NCBI GenBank assembly: GCA_003550325.1
Contig: QKWP01000254.1
Coordinates: 1-64,000, forward strand
Length of the DNA stretch: 64,000 nt
Origin: Gigaspora rosea
Taxonomy: Eukaryota; Glomeromycota; Glomeromycetes; Diversisporales; Gigasporaceae
Reading direction: 5' to 3'
The notes beneath the pieces are model-generated. The model had not been told where the DNA came from. It saw nothing but the letters and a program-made list of their open reading frames with translations, and searched no databases. Position numbers and translations under genes: made by a program. Shown here one piece after another: positions 1-10,318 of this stretch; the stretch's first letter is position 1; each line of letters opens with the position of its first letter.

Positions 1-509
1 GGCTGATGCTGATTTTGGCTGATGCTGAATATCACATGACATTTTGGTCCGGAAATTGCAGATCGGAAAATTTCAAAACAAACATCATTTGTTAAAAATC
101 AAAGTTTTGCATAAGAAACTGCATTTCGTGCACTAACAAAAATTTTTCACAAACAAGTTTACTATATAACCTTCTAACCTTCTAAATTCTAAACACTAAC
201 ACTAACATAAACAAAAACTTAAAGAATTTATTCATTGGTCACGTGGTTTTTGATGATGATACTGAGGTAGTCATTGAACTTATCTTCATTTAAGTTAGAG
301 TTAGGATTAGTTTAAATGTTAGTAGGTGTATTAGCAAAATTGTTCAAGGAAAGCTTTTTGTTAGAACACTAATGGTTGTTTCTTATGCAGATTTTTGAGT
401 TATAACCGATTTATGGCAGAACGAATGTTTGTTTTGAAATTTTCCGATCTGTAATTTCCGGACCAAAATGTTACATGATATTCAACATCAGCCAAAATCA
501 GCATCAGCC
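1..509. mobile_element. MITE-like element with ~90-bp terminal inverted repeats
   Basis: The first ~90 bases (ggctgatgctgattttggct...) recur as their reverse complement ending at 509, with a handful of mismatches. The interior has no coding frame of note. The left flank is cut by the window edge, so no target duplication can be read; the superfamily is unknown. Confidence 0.75.
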
Positions 510-899
510 GTCACATATAATATCCATCGTACAGTATATGTTATATTGTTATGACTTTTGGTGGTCTAAATCTAATGATTCTGATTGGTTTATTATAATT
601 TGAGAGATTTATAAAAAAAGGCCCAATTCCACAAATCTGCACATATAATCTAACTTCTAGCAAGTTATTAAACTACAAATCAAAATTATAAGACACTATC
701 TTAGATTAAAAAAAGTTCTGAAGACAGCCTTGAAACTGTACTATAGATTATATTACAATAGTATTACAATATAGTTTACAAGTTTAAAAATATACATGAC
801 TAGATAATATTAAAATATGAACAAAACAATTAAGTTATAATTACCGGTAAGTAAAAATTTGATATTCATCAAAATTAGAAAATTGTTGGTAGCTATAGA
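510..899. other. AT-rich spacer, no gene seen
   Basis: No open frame of interest, RNA gene or clear repeat is seen between the MITE and the putative hAT end at 900. Confidence 0.5.
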
Positions 900-2689
900 C
901 AGTGTTGTCACCGGACATAGTCTGAGCTATATTTGGCAGACTCAGACAATTTTGGATATTGTCCGATGTCTGTGTCTAAATTATGTTTGAGTGAATAGAA
1001 TGTCACCGGACATTGTCTGCACAATATTTGTCGAACACAAACATATTCGGACACAGACATTGTCTGATGTCCGAGTTGGAAATTAAAAAAAATTTAAAAT
1101 AATTGTTATAAAGAATATATAAGAGAGGTAATTCTTGTATCGGGAAAATAAAATCAAACTGTTAAAAATTTTTTAAAGATTATCTTACCGGTAATATCAG
1201 ATATATATATAAATAGTGATTATCAACTGATTAAATCAGTTGATTTTTTTTATTTTTTTTTTTGGTTCAATGTGTTCTTATATTTTTTTTTTATTAGTCT
1301 TGTTAGTATTGTTGTTACTAGAGCTGTCATCATTAACCGGCTTCGTCGTTGGTACCTTGGTGAATTGTCATTTTGGCCTCATTTTGGTGCTTTGGTGAAT
1401 TATATGGTTATAGCTTTGTCATTGGTGCCCTTGGTGATTGTATGTCGTCATTTTGGCCTCTCGTTGTTGATGCCTTAGTGAGTTGTATATCGTCGCTTCG
1501 TCTTTATTTTGGTGCCTTAGTGAATTTTATCTTCATTGTTGGTGTTTTGGTAAGTTGTATGTCATCTTCTTGTTGATGCTTTGGTGAATTGTATAGTTAG
1601 CAAGTATATCTCTTAGGTTTTGCTTCTTTTATGTTGGTAGTAGTGGTCTTGGTTGGCAAAGTCATCTTTGTGTAGTTATTTTGGCTTTGTCACCTATAAT
1701 ATTTTTACTTAACCAAAGTTGTTGGCTTTTCACTTGATTTATTCTATTTCGTATAAATTTTCTTTAGATCTTTTTGCACCCGAACATTGCCTCAAGTATT
1801 TTTTGCTTATACAGCATGGCTTACTATATTCAAGCCTTATAAAACCCATGAATTAATTCTCTTGGCCATTTCAAAATGTAAATTCAGCCGACAACAATCT
1901 TACCATTACCAGCTGCTTGCCTCTTTAAATCATATGTCATCGTTTTAGCTTCTTGATGTTGGTCGGTTTGACTTTGTCGTTGGTGCCTTGGTGAGTTATG
2001 TATTGTCGTTTTAGCTTTGTCATTAGTGCCTTGGTGAGCTGTGTGTTGTCGTTTTGGCTTTGTTGTTGGTGACTTAGTAAGCTGTGTGTTGTCATTTTAT
2101 TTTGGCTTTGTTATTGATGCTTTGGAAAATTGTATATCGTCTTCTTAGCTTCGTTATTGGATCTTGATGAATTGTGCTATTACCATGTATGGCATTTAGG
2201 TTTTGCTTCTTGTATATTGGTAATGGCAGTCTTGGTTGGCAAAGTTGTCTTTGGTACTCGGTCATTGCTTGGCATGCATTACACAAACTTGTTGAGGAGT
2301 TAAGAATTTAAATAATTGGATGTTTTTATTAATAATAAAAATAAAATCGTATATAGTATATGTATAAAATAAATATAATAAATAAAGTGCAATTTTTTTT
2401 ATTATAAATTTTATATACTTTTAGCATTATTGTGAGTTTAAATACTGAAATATAGGAGTCAAGTTAAACTATATAATATGTAGATTTTTTTAAAATTGAG
2501 TAGTTGGACTCGATTGTGAATCTGTACATTTACAAATTAGAGATTTTATTAATTAAATTCCATTATCAATTAATTAAATTTTTGGCTTAAGCCATATAAC
2601 TGTCTGAATTGTTTGGTGGATATGAATAGCTCTGTTCGAGTCTGGTCTGGTCCAGTTCAAGTCTGGGTCCAGTCTGAATAACAACACTG
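900..2689. mobile_element. Possible degraded hAT-like non-autonomous element
   Basis: The left end reads CAGTGTTGTCACCGGACAT and the right end, reverse-complemented, reads CAGTGTTGTTATTCAGAC, so they share CAGTGTTGT. The left end also resembles the end of the better supported hAT-type element at 5375 (CAGTATTGTCATTGGACG). The 8-bp flanks do not match, so the pairing of the two ends is uncertain. The interior holds a G/T-rich minisatellite (1325-2180) and no transposase. Confidence 0.35.
1325..2180. repeat. Degenerate G/T-rich minisatellite, unit ~40 bp
   Basis: Repeated variants of gtgccttggtgaattgtatg followed by tcgtcattttggctttgt occur in two blocks (about 1325-1600 and 1935-2180) separated by ~330 bp of other sequence. 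Short open frames here are by-products of the repeat. Related T/G-rich arrays lie at 8985-9120 and 10733-10835. Confidence 0.75.
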
Positions 2690-2890
2690 GGGTAGAGTAG
2701 GCTCATAGTAAACAAAAATTAGCTGATTTCTGAAAGCTCTTTAACCTACTTCTGTCATCTAAGTAAAGTTGTTTAGGGCATGATTTTACATATATTCATC
2801 ATCTTAAATCAGAAAATATTTGTTTTTGTCAAAGTTATATTTTTGTTTTGTACAAAATCAGCTGATTTTTGTATACTTTTTTCTTCTCCT
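2690..2890. repeat. Short inverted-repeat element (AAATCAGCTGATTT ends)
   Basis: The segment at 2707-2745 (tagtaaacaaaaattagctg...) is matched in reverse complement near 2850-2880 and, as a longer match, in reverse complement at 31055-31110. It therefore belongs to a dispersed family whose ends carry an AAATCAGCTGATTT-like palindrome. Boundaries are approximate. Confidence 0.4.
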
Positions 2891-2996
2891 TTTTTTTTAT
2901 ATTTCTGAAAAATTAAATTTTAAGTCAATACGTAAATTTCAGAACATCATTTTTTCAAAGTTTATAGTAATTTTATATATTTTTTTTATAATATTA

Positions 2997-3053
2997 TATA
3001 CTGTAAATTCTCGAAATAATAGGATAGGCATTATTTCGAGAATTTACAGTATA
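2997..3053. repeat. Perfect 24-bp hairpin with 9-nt loop
   Basis: Positions 2997-3020 and 3030-3053 are perfect reverse complements around the loop aggataggc. It has no T-tract typical of a terminator and no gene beside it, so it is more likely a small fold-back repeat or a recent inverted duplication. Confidence 0.9.
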
Positions 3054-3188
3054 AAAAATTTACATGTGACAATAGTATAACAAATCTGATAACTAATATA
3101 TATAAATAATAAACTTTCATATACAAGCTCAAACTCTATATGCACAAACTCAAAGTTTACATGTATGTACTACTAGATTTATTCTATA

Positions 3189-3436
3189 TGGGGGTGAGTC
3201 AATAGAAAAAAAACAAATTATTTTTAGTAAAATTTTTTTAATTTTTAAACTAAAATATTTTGATAACTATTTAATCAAATTTGCTAAAACATTTTTTATT
3301 TTAATCTTAAAATTATATAGAATTAAAATAAAAAAATTTATTAAATTTATTAAAATAGTTGTTAAGATATTTAAGCTTAAAGTCAAGAAAACTTTTATTT
3401 AAAAAAAATTTGTTCCTTTTCTACTGACTCACCCCA
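3189..3436. mobile_element. Fold-back MITE, TGGGGGTGA ends, TA flanks
   Basis: The ends TGGGGGTGAGTCA and TGACTCACCCCA are inverted copies, and most of the 248 bp folds on itself. TA flanks both ends. Its hairpin core (gataactatttaatcaaatt type) is shared with 10068-10318, 31167-31413, 41682-41909 and the element in the lanosterol synthase intron. Confidence 0.8.
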
Positions 3437-4114
3437 TATATTATCTTTGTATATATGTATATTATATCTAGTATATATGTACGTATGTACGTACATACAT
3501 ACTAAATACTAATATATGAAATTTTAGCAATATCTGGGATTATAATTCAAGTAGTCCTTATTTTTAATCTGATATATATCACAGATTTATCCATTTAAAA
3601 TTAATAGATAAGGATATCTGAGATTAATTTGAATTATTAGATTAATCTGAATTAGTCAGATTATGGATCAAAGTACTATATCTAATTTAAATAGTTTTTT
3701 GCTTTAAAGTTTTATCATATTTTCTCTAAAATAAGCTACTACAAAAAATAAGCAATCCTTTAATTTTTTCAAAAATCTCAAAAAATCTGTTAGCAGTTGC
3801 TACATTTAAAAATCTAATTTTACTAAGTAAATCTCAAAAGTGCTTTTAAGTAAACTTGTTTAGGACATCAAAATACATTTACAAAAAATTTTTATATTAT
3901 TTGAACAACTTTTTATTAGTATATTTTTTAATTTTTCAAAAATTTAGCAATTCAAAAATAAGCTACTCTTATGTTTTTTTGTGTAATTTTTGGCCCAAAC
4001 AAGGTAGCTTATTTTTAAAAAAAATACAGTATACTAGCTGCTATATTTGCAATTCAACTACAAGAATTGTCTTTTAAACTTTTTAATTTTTTGATTGATC
4101 TTAATTATCTTACC
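3437..4114. repeat. AT-rich repeat remnants, no gene
   Basis: 3790-3900 matches one arm of the element at 54206-54803 (shared ttttactaagtaaatc and atcaaaatacatttac), so it is an old fragment of that family. 3475-3500 has a gtacgtatgtacgtacatac run. The rest is low-complexity AT sequence without a supported gene. Confidence 0.5.
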
Positions 4115-4500
4115 AGCTATTTGCAGTATATTAGTTAGTCTAGACCACTGAATTCTTTATTATATTCTTCTAGGACTGGTTTATTTTTACAGAAAACTTG
4201 GTAGTACAGTACCTGTTCTATTAGATATTTATTTATACTTCAGTAACTTGTGTATTTATTAAAACTTATACTTGGAGTCAGAGTATAACTTTTTTTTACT
4301 ATTACTTACTTTTGCTTTTGTAAGGTTTGCTTTGATTCCAGTATCTATCTTAACTATCCTACTAGTTCTTATACTATATATCCAACTTCTAATCTAGTTA
4401 GCTTAAAAGAGTTGATTTATTTGGTATTAGGTACTATTTTGGTTTATTTTTTCTTGGTACCTACTTTTATAATATAGTCATACTTCCATATAAGTACTAT
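4115..4500 (-). mobile_element. Partial tRNA-headed element (body fragment)
   Basis: Read on the minus strand this matches the middle of the element at 52906-53902 (about 53290-53660), for example the gtaggtacca... and ccttacaaaagcaaaa segments. The tRNA-like head is missing. Divergence is high, so it is an old copy. Confidence 0.55.
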
Positions 4501-4528
4501 AGTGATACCACCAAAATTGATTTTTGAA

Positions 4529-4700
4529 AAAGGCCTATTTCGTCTTCATTAGAGAAAATAAAAATTTTTTATAAGGAAGAGCAAATAAAATTTATATAGA
4601 TATGTTCTTTATAATTTTGTCTATTCAAAAAAAGTATCAAATAATTTTGTCTTTCAAGTAAAATAGGTCAAAAACAATTTTGTTTTCAAATTTTAATTTT
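4529..4700 (+). repeat. Dispersed repeat, inverted copy at 41415-41585
   Basis: The run from cgtcttcattagagaaaat through ctttcaagtaaaataggtc is found again as its reverse complement at 41415-41585 with about 85-90% identity by eye. No coding potential is seen. Confidence 0.7.
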
Positions 4701-4720
4701 GTGTTTTAGAATCCATAATG

Positions 4721-5327
4721 CTTTCGTCCTTATGTATATATATAAGCACCTCTTATATAAGCATATTTCTTTATAAGCATCTTTATTTCTTGAACCAACT
4801 ACTATTAAACATATAAAAATTACTTTCTATATAAGTATATTTCTATATAAGAATACTTTTTATTAGTCCAATAGTATGATTATATGGGAATGTAATATAT
4901 AAGTTCTTTTTCTTCAGTATGACTCTAATAGCCAGTAGAGTTCTTTAAACTCAAATCAAATTTGCCTTAATTTGAATTTGATTTGAATTAAAAATTTTGT
5001 ATTTAAATTTAATTTGATTTGAAATTTTTTAAAATTTTATATATTAATTTTTAAATATTTGTTAAATTAAATCAAATATTTATCAATTTGAACTTGATTT
5101 AATTTAAAAATTTTGTATTTAAATTTAATTTAAGATCAAATATTTGATTAAATCAAATCAAACTACAAAACTCTAGTAGCCAGATTGATGAATTCCAACT
5201 CTTAAGGTTTTATTTCATCTAGTTTTTCAGTTTTAGTTTCTGATATTTTGAATTTAGTATAGTGCATGTAGTCTAAAACCAGCATTACATGATCTCTAAT
5301 AACTATGTAAAATAAAAATAATTATAA
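4721..5327. repeat. AT-rich simple repeats, no gene
   Basis: 4735-4860 has imperfect copies of a tatataagca motif. 4950-5165 is built from self-complementary aaatttgaatttgattt-type runs that can fold repeatedly. No gene is seen. Confidence 0.5.
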
Positions 5328-5752
5328 GGGGCGTGCCATTTATCACGTGATATTTTTTACTTAGTAGCTACTCCCAGTATTGTCATTGGACGTGTCCAAC
5401 ACTATGTTTTTTGTCCAACGTCCAAGATTGTCCAAAACTGTCCAAGCCTATGTCCAAGACTTAAATAATTAATGGATTAATTTAATAAATATATAATTAT
5501 ATATTTTTTTAGGTGCTTGATTTATTTTTAAAAAAATTAAAATAGATAATCTTAATAAAATTTTAAGTAATTTTAATTTGAAAAAATGTCCAAGATGTCC
5601 ACAAAACGTCCAATGTACTTTACTGGCTACTCCTATCCATGTATGGTGTGATCACTTTATCTAATTCTGATTGATTAATATAATATATAGACGTGATCAC
5701 TACCTTTGACCATGTATCCATGGTAAAAATCACGTGATAAATGGCATGCCCC
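5328..5752 (-). mobile_element. PIF/Harbinger-like MITE (GGGGCATGCC family), interrupted copy
   Basis: The ends GGGGCGTGCCATTTATCACG and its inverted counterpart ggcatgcccc are flanked by taa on both sides (5325-5327, 5753-5755), the 3-bp duplication expected of PIF/Harbinger. Uninterrupted ~165-bp copies lie at 35519 and 39310. This copy is longer because a 251-bp element sits inside it. Confidence 0.88.
5375..5625. mobile_element. hAT-like MITE nested in the Harbinger-like MITE
   Basis: It starts CAGTATTGTCATTGGACG and ends CGTCCAATGTACTTTACTG, so the terminal repeats share CAGTA and ATTGGACG. The 8-bp target duplication gctactcc (5367-5374, 5626-5633) is exact. Removing the element and one duplication restores the length of uninterrupted sister copies. 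An 8-bp duplication and CAG ends fit hAT. Confidence 0.88.
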
Positions 5753-5874
5753 TAACCAATGATAATAATATTTTAACAAAAAAATAATTCTGTAAATTAA
5801 TTATTTAAGCTTTGTATTATATTATTACAGAAATAAATTTTTTTTTAGTTTACTTAAACTAAAGTTATTATTTA

Positions 5875-7757
5875 GGGTAGAGACATTTATCAGGTGATTT
5901 TCACCTCTTAAGAGGGCACCCCACCTGATACTAAACTAGCCAATCAAATTTAAGCAAATAATATATACAAACCAGACCCAAACCAAACTTTAGTCAAGTC
6001 TGAGTTTGGTCCAGATTTGGTCTAAAGTCTGCAGACTGGTTTTAGTTTGAATATGTTTATTAGTTCAGAGCGAAACGGAGGACTCTCTATTTTTACGAAA
6101 GGGTTTAATCAGCAAATGTTTGTCTGTCCGGCCGCATCATGTGATAACAACCAATCACATTCAACTGATTGACAAAAACAATAACAGATACGTAATCAAC
6201 TTATATTGCTGTATACTTGCTATATTGATGTTAAATAGTGTATATATTAAATATTTGCTCCAGACATACAATGCTATGCATTTACCTAGTATGTATATTT
6301 TGGCGCTGAACAAGTTTACTTAATGCATGAAGTTAAAATTAATTAGTAAAATTTTGTTAATCATAAGATTTTATAAAATTTTATTAATAAAATTCTATAA
6401 AATCTTATAATTCACAAATTTTTATTAAATAATTCTAACTTTATGCACTAAGTAACCTTGTCTAGCATCTAAAAATACATTAAATTGGCAGAATTTTTTT
6501 TATTTTCTTGAAATTTGGAGTAAAGATGCTTAAATTTGACTTTTTGATCAAAAATCAAAAATTATGTATCTAATATCTAAAATTCAAGTAAAATAAAAAT
6601 AATTATGCCGATTTGATGTATTTTTGGATGCTAAACAAGTTTACTTAGTGCATAAAGTTAGAATTTATTAATAAAAATTTGCAAATTATAAGATTTTATA
6701 GAATTTTATTAATAAAATTCTATAAAATCTTATGATTCACAAAATTTTACTAATTGATTCTAACTTTATGCACTAAGTAAATTTGTTTAGCATCTAAAAA
6801 TACATTAAATCGGCAGAATCTTGAGAAAAGATACTTAAATTTGACTTTTTTGATCAAAAATAAAAAATTATGCATCTAATATCTAAAATTCAAGTAAAAT
6901 AAAAATAATTATGCCGATTTGATGTATTTTTGGATGCTAAACAAGTTTACTTAGTGCATAAAGTTAGAATTTATTAGTAAAATTTTGTTAATCATAAGAT
7001 TTTATAAAATTTTATTAATAAAATTCTATAAAATCTTATAATTCACAAATTTTTATTAAATAATTCTAACTTTATGCACTAAGTAACCTTGTCTAGCATC
7101 CAAAAATACATCAAATTGGCATAATTATTTTTATTTTACTTGAATTTTAGATATTAGATGCATAATTTTTTATTTTTGATCAAAAAAGTCAAATTTAAGC
7201 ATCTTTTCTCCAAATTTCAAGTAAAATAAAAAAGATTCTGCTGATTTGATGTATTTTTAGATGTTGAACAAGTTTACTTAGTGCATAAAGTTAGAATTAA
7301 TTAGTAAAATTTTGTGAATCATAAGATTTTATAGAATTTTATTAATAAAATTCTATAAAATCTTATAATTTGCAAATTTTTTATTAATAAATTCTAACTT
7401 TATGCACTAAGTAAACTTGTTTAACATCCAAAAATACATCAAATCGGCATAATTATTTTTATTTTACTTGAAATTTGGAGAAAAATCAAAAATTATGCAT
7501 TTAATATCTAAAATTCAAGTAAAATAAAAATAATTATGCCGATTTGATGTATTTTTGGATGCTAAACAAGTTTATTTAGTGCAAATCATTTTCAGATATT
7601 AATATAAAAATTTTAATATTTTTAATTATTATTATTAAAAATTTTATATAGTTATTTTGGGCAATTTTGATTGGCTAATAAAACTATATTATATAGCACC
7701 TGATAATCCCTCTGACCCCCTTCCCCTAAAAAAATCAGGTGATAAATGTCTCTACCC
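5875..7757. mobile_element. 1.9-kb PIF/Harbinger-like TIR element carrying a palindrome array
   Basis: The terminal repeats GGGTAGAGACATTTATCAGG and cctgataaatgtctctaccc are flanked by tta on both sides. The interior is non-coding: the first ~400 bp is unique sequence and 6298-7585 is an array of alternating palindromes. No transposase frame is seen, so it depends on another element for movement. Confidence 0.82.
6298..7585. repeat. Tandem array of alternating palindromes, period ~300-330 bp
   Basis: Two palindromic modules alternate. Module A (aacaagtttacttagtgcat ... atgcactaagtaaacttgtt) starts near 6306, 6633, 6936 and 7264, with a partial copy at 7561. Module B is bounded by aaatacatcaaatcggc and gccgatttgatgtattttt. 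Each module is self-complementary over ~150 bp. The array gives four full units plus a partial. Confidence 0.85.
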
Positions 7758-7914
7758 TTAATATATTTTAAAATTTTGGTCATTAATATAAATTTTTTAA
7801 AAATTTTTTATTATACTAAAATTTAATTGGCTAATTTTTTATGTAATACAAAATTTTTATAATAAAATTTTTAAAAATTTGGTCACATTGGTCACATAAT
7901 ATTTGTTCTAGGCT
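7758..7914. other. AT-rich spacer, no gene seen
   Basis: This is a short AT-rich stretch with weak self-complementarity between the Harbinger-like element and the tRNA-headed element. Nothing codes here. Confidence 0.4.
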
Positions 7915-8790
7915 ATATGCACCATAGTACTATTAAAGATCTTTGCTAACTCTTTACTCAAAGCTTGCCAAATAGATATTTATTTTTCTAATTTCTTGAT
8001 CTTGTTTGTGTAATAGTATACAAATTTGTCTAAAAGCTCTTATTCTAAATAGGAATATAAATTTGTCGCGCCTGTGACATGTCACACCCTAGTTTGACCA
8101 ATCAAATCGCACGATTTTATAGACAAAAAATTTTATTTTTTAAAATTTTAAAATTTTACTTAATAAAGTGTAAAATATATATATAATAGCATGTTATATA
8201 ATGTAAATTTTTTCTGAACAACTTTTCTATGTCATAAAGATAGATTGGCTTAGTAAAAAAATGGGTTATAAGGAAAATCAAAAATTTCCAAAGTTAGCAC
8301 ATATAAAACTTTTTTTTACTAAAACAATCTACCTTTTTAACTTAGAAAAAGTTGTTTATCATAAAATTTTATATAATAATTAAACTTAAATATGAATTAT
8401 TAGTAAAATAAAAGATTTATATGTGCTAACATTCGAAATTTTTGATTTTTCTTATAAAACATTTTTTTTTTACTAAGACAATTTATCTTTATGACTTTCA
8501 GAATAAAATTTTTAATTTTTAATACATAAAATTTTTTGTCTACAAAATTATACGATTTGATTGGTCAGATCAGAGATGCTATATATCATGGGTGCAAAAA
8601 ATTTCTATTCTCATTCTAAATAGTAAACCAAGATTATAATAAATAGTACTTTCAACTAATCGATAAAAAGATGGTTATTGAAATACAAATCTATGTTTTC
8701 AAAATATTACCAGTAGGTAAACCTGCTGCTTGAAGGATAACAATTTAACAACTTTATTAAGTCACTGCATCCTAATTTTAATGACTTATT
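7915..8790 (-). mobile_element. tRNA-headed SINE-like element, split by an insertion
   Basis: On the minus strand the tRNA-like head (8703-8773) is followed by body sequence matching 36520-36760 and 52984-53180. The body is interrupted by a 560-bp insertion at 8053-8612. The B-box region is worn compared with the copy at 52906. Confidence 0.65.
8053..8612. mobile_element. Fold-back element inserted in the SINE-like element, 11-bp duplication
   Basis: It is flanked by exact 11-bp copies of attctaaatag (8042-8052, 8613-8623); the homologous copy near 36660 has the uninterrupted site. The ends are imperfect inverted repeats (GAATATAAATTT, and GAATAGAAATTT on the other strand), and the middle folds into a long hairpin. 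A duplication of this length suggests a Mutator-like origin, which is inference. Confidence 0.75.
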
Positions 8791-8940
8791 CTATACTCTA
8801 AATATTGTTAATTTATAAAAAAAGTGATACTTTTTTGATACTATATTAAAAATAAAAGAAAAATGTTTAGACAGTTGTGCATTTCCGTATGTATCATATA
8901 AAAATAATGATTATTATTAATAATTATTATTTTTTTATTA
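8791..8940. other. AT-rich spacer with fold-back remnant
   Basis: The segment gttaatttataaaaaaagtg and what follows resembles the fold-back repeats at 11230-11460. No gene is seen. Confidence 0.4.
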
Positions 8941-9130
8941 GTTTGTTGTTTTTTTCTTTACGGTGTTATAGTTGGTATTGTTATTATTGCCGTTAATAGT
9001 GCTATTGTTAGTGTTGTTACTAGTTGGTATTATCGCTAGTATTGTAATAGATATTATTGTTAGTGATATAGTTGGTATTATAATTGGTGTTGCTGCTAGC
9101 TAGTGTTGCTAGTAAATAGTTTTATATGCT
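8941..9130. repeat. Degenerate GTTATTGTTGGTATT-type minisatellite
   Basis: Repeated variants of gttagtattgttactagttg occur without a reading frame that continues. Confidence 0.6.
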
Positions 9131-9314
9131 TCTCTAGTGTTCTTGTAAGTGTTTTTAGTATTTTTTCAGTATTCTTTAGATAGGTTTTTTGCGTTCTTGT
9201 AAGTAGTTTTGTATATTTTTTTTGCATTTTTCTGGGATGGTCTTGCTTGTTTTTTTGGTTTTCATATAGTATGTTTTTCTTTGAATAAGCATTCTTATTT
9301 TTTTTATTTTGTAA

Positions 9315-9986
9315 GGTGCATGCTATTTATTATATCAACTGATTTGGTTTGGCTCCAAAATAGCCAATCATGATTGAGAATTATTTGTCGTTAAAATTTA
9401 TTATAGAGTAAGTTTTTTACAAAAGCAGTTTTTTAAACTTACTTTGAATCCATAATTAAGTGTATAGAATATTGCAATATCTACCTGTTCAATTATTGGC
9501 TGAAAGTAAGTTAAAAAGGCTATTTTTTTCAAAAATTGGCTCCAAATTCACTCTTACCTATTATATAACTGATCAAACAACAATGACAAACCGATCATTC
9601 ACTGCCTGAAAATACTCGGACGCTTCAATAACTAGTAATAGTGCTTTCGTTATAGCTTAGAATAGCTGGATTTTTTAGTATTTATTGCTTATTTATCTCA
9701 TATAGAGGCTAAAAAAACATTTTTAATGAATGTTTTATTTGTTATTCTTCACGGCACTAAATGGCAAAAGTTTGTATAATAGTTTATCGACAAAAGACCT
9801 CTAAAAATCAAATCGGTGGATATATTATATAATTTTTACTATAGATACATGGTCATAGGTAGTGATCACGTCTATATATTATATTAATCAATTAGAATTA
9901 GATAAAATGATTACACCATACATAGGTAAAGATACTGTAGAGATGGCTACTAAGTAAAAAATATTACGTAATAAATGGCACACCTC
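9315..9986 (+). mobile_element. PIF/Harbinger-like MITE (GGGGCATGCC family), second interrupted copy
   Basis: The left end ggtgcatgctatttattata and the right end ...aaatggcacacctc match the family and are flanked by taa (9312-9314, 9987-9989). The first ~20 bp is separated from the rest by an insertion at ~9336-9819. The remainder (tttttactatagatacatgg...) aligns with 35519 and 39310. Confidence 0.82.
9336..9819. mobile_element. ~485-bp element nested in the second MITE copy
   Basis: The ends CAACTGATTTGGTTT and (reverse complement) CCACCGATTTGATTT match at 12 of 15 bases. The flanking sequences atttattatat and atatattatat look like an ~11-bp duplication with one change, though AT-richness makes the exact length uncertain. 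The interior has inverted gtaagttttttac-like stretches and no gene. Confidence 0.65.
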
Positions 9987-10067
9987 TAATTATTTAATTT
10001 TTTTTTTACTTGTCTTTGGTATTCTTGCAGATGGAATTTTTGGTATCTTTGTGGATGGTATTGTATA

Positions 10068-10318
10068 TGGGGGTGATTCAGTAGAAAAGGGACAAATCAT
10101 TTTTAGTAAAATTTTTTTAATTTTTAAATTAAAATATCTTGACAACTATTTAAACAAATTTGCTAAAAATTTTTTTATTTTAATCTTAAAATTATATAGA
10201 ATGAAAATAAAAAAAATTTTATTAAATTTATTAAGATAATTGTTAAAATATTTAAGCTTAAAGTCAAGAAAACTTTTATTTAGAAAAAATTTGTCACTTT
10301 TTTACTGACTCACCCTCA
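10068..10318. mobile_element. Fold-back MITE, TGGGGGTGA ends, TA target
   Basis: It is the same family as 3189-3436. Flanks are TA on both sides. The tandem repeat unit downstream (gtatatttcttccgcat near 10492) shows the uninterrupted target, so the duplication is TA (or atat). Nearly the whole 251 bp folds on itself. Confidence 0.82.

Noticed and set aside
1272-1576. Overlapping open frames of 67-68 codons
   Set aside because: They lie in a G/T-rich minisatellite, and the Val/Ser/Cys pattern follows the DNA repeat.
6298-7585. CRISPR-like array
   Set aside because: Repeats are long palindromes with no unique spacers, and the genome is eukaryotic.
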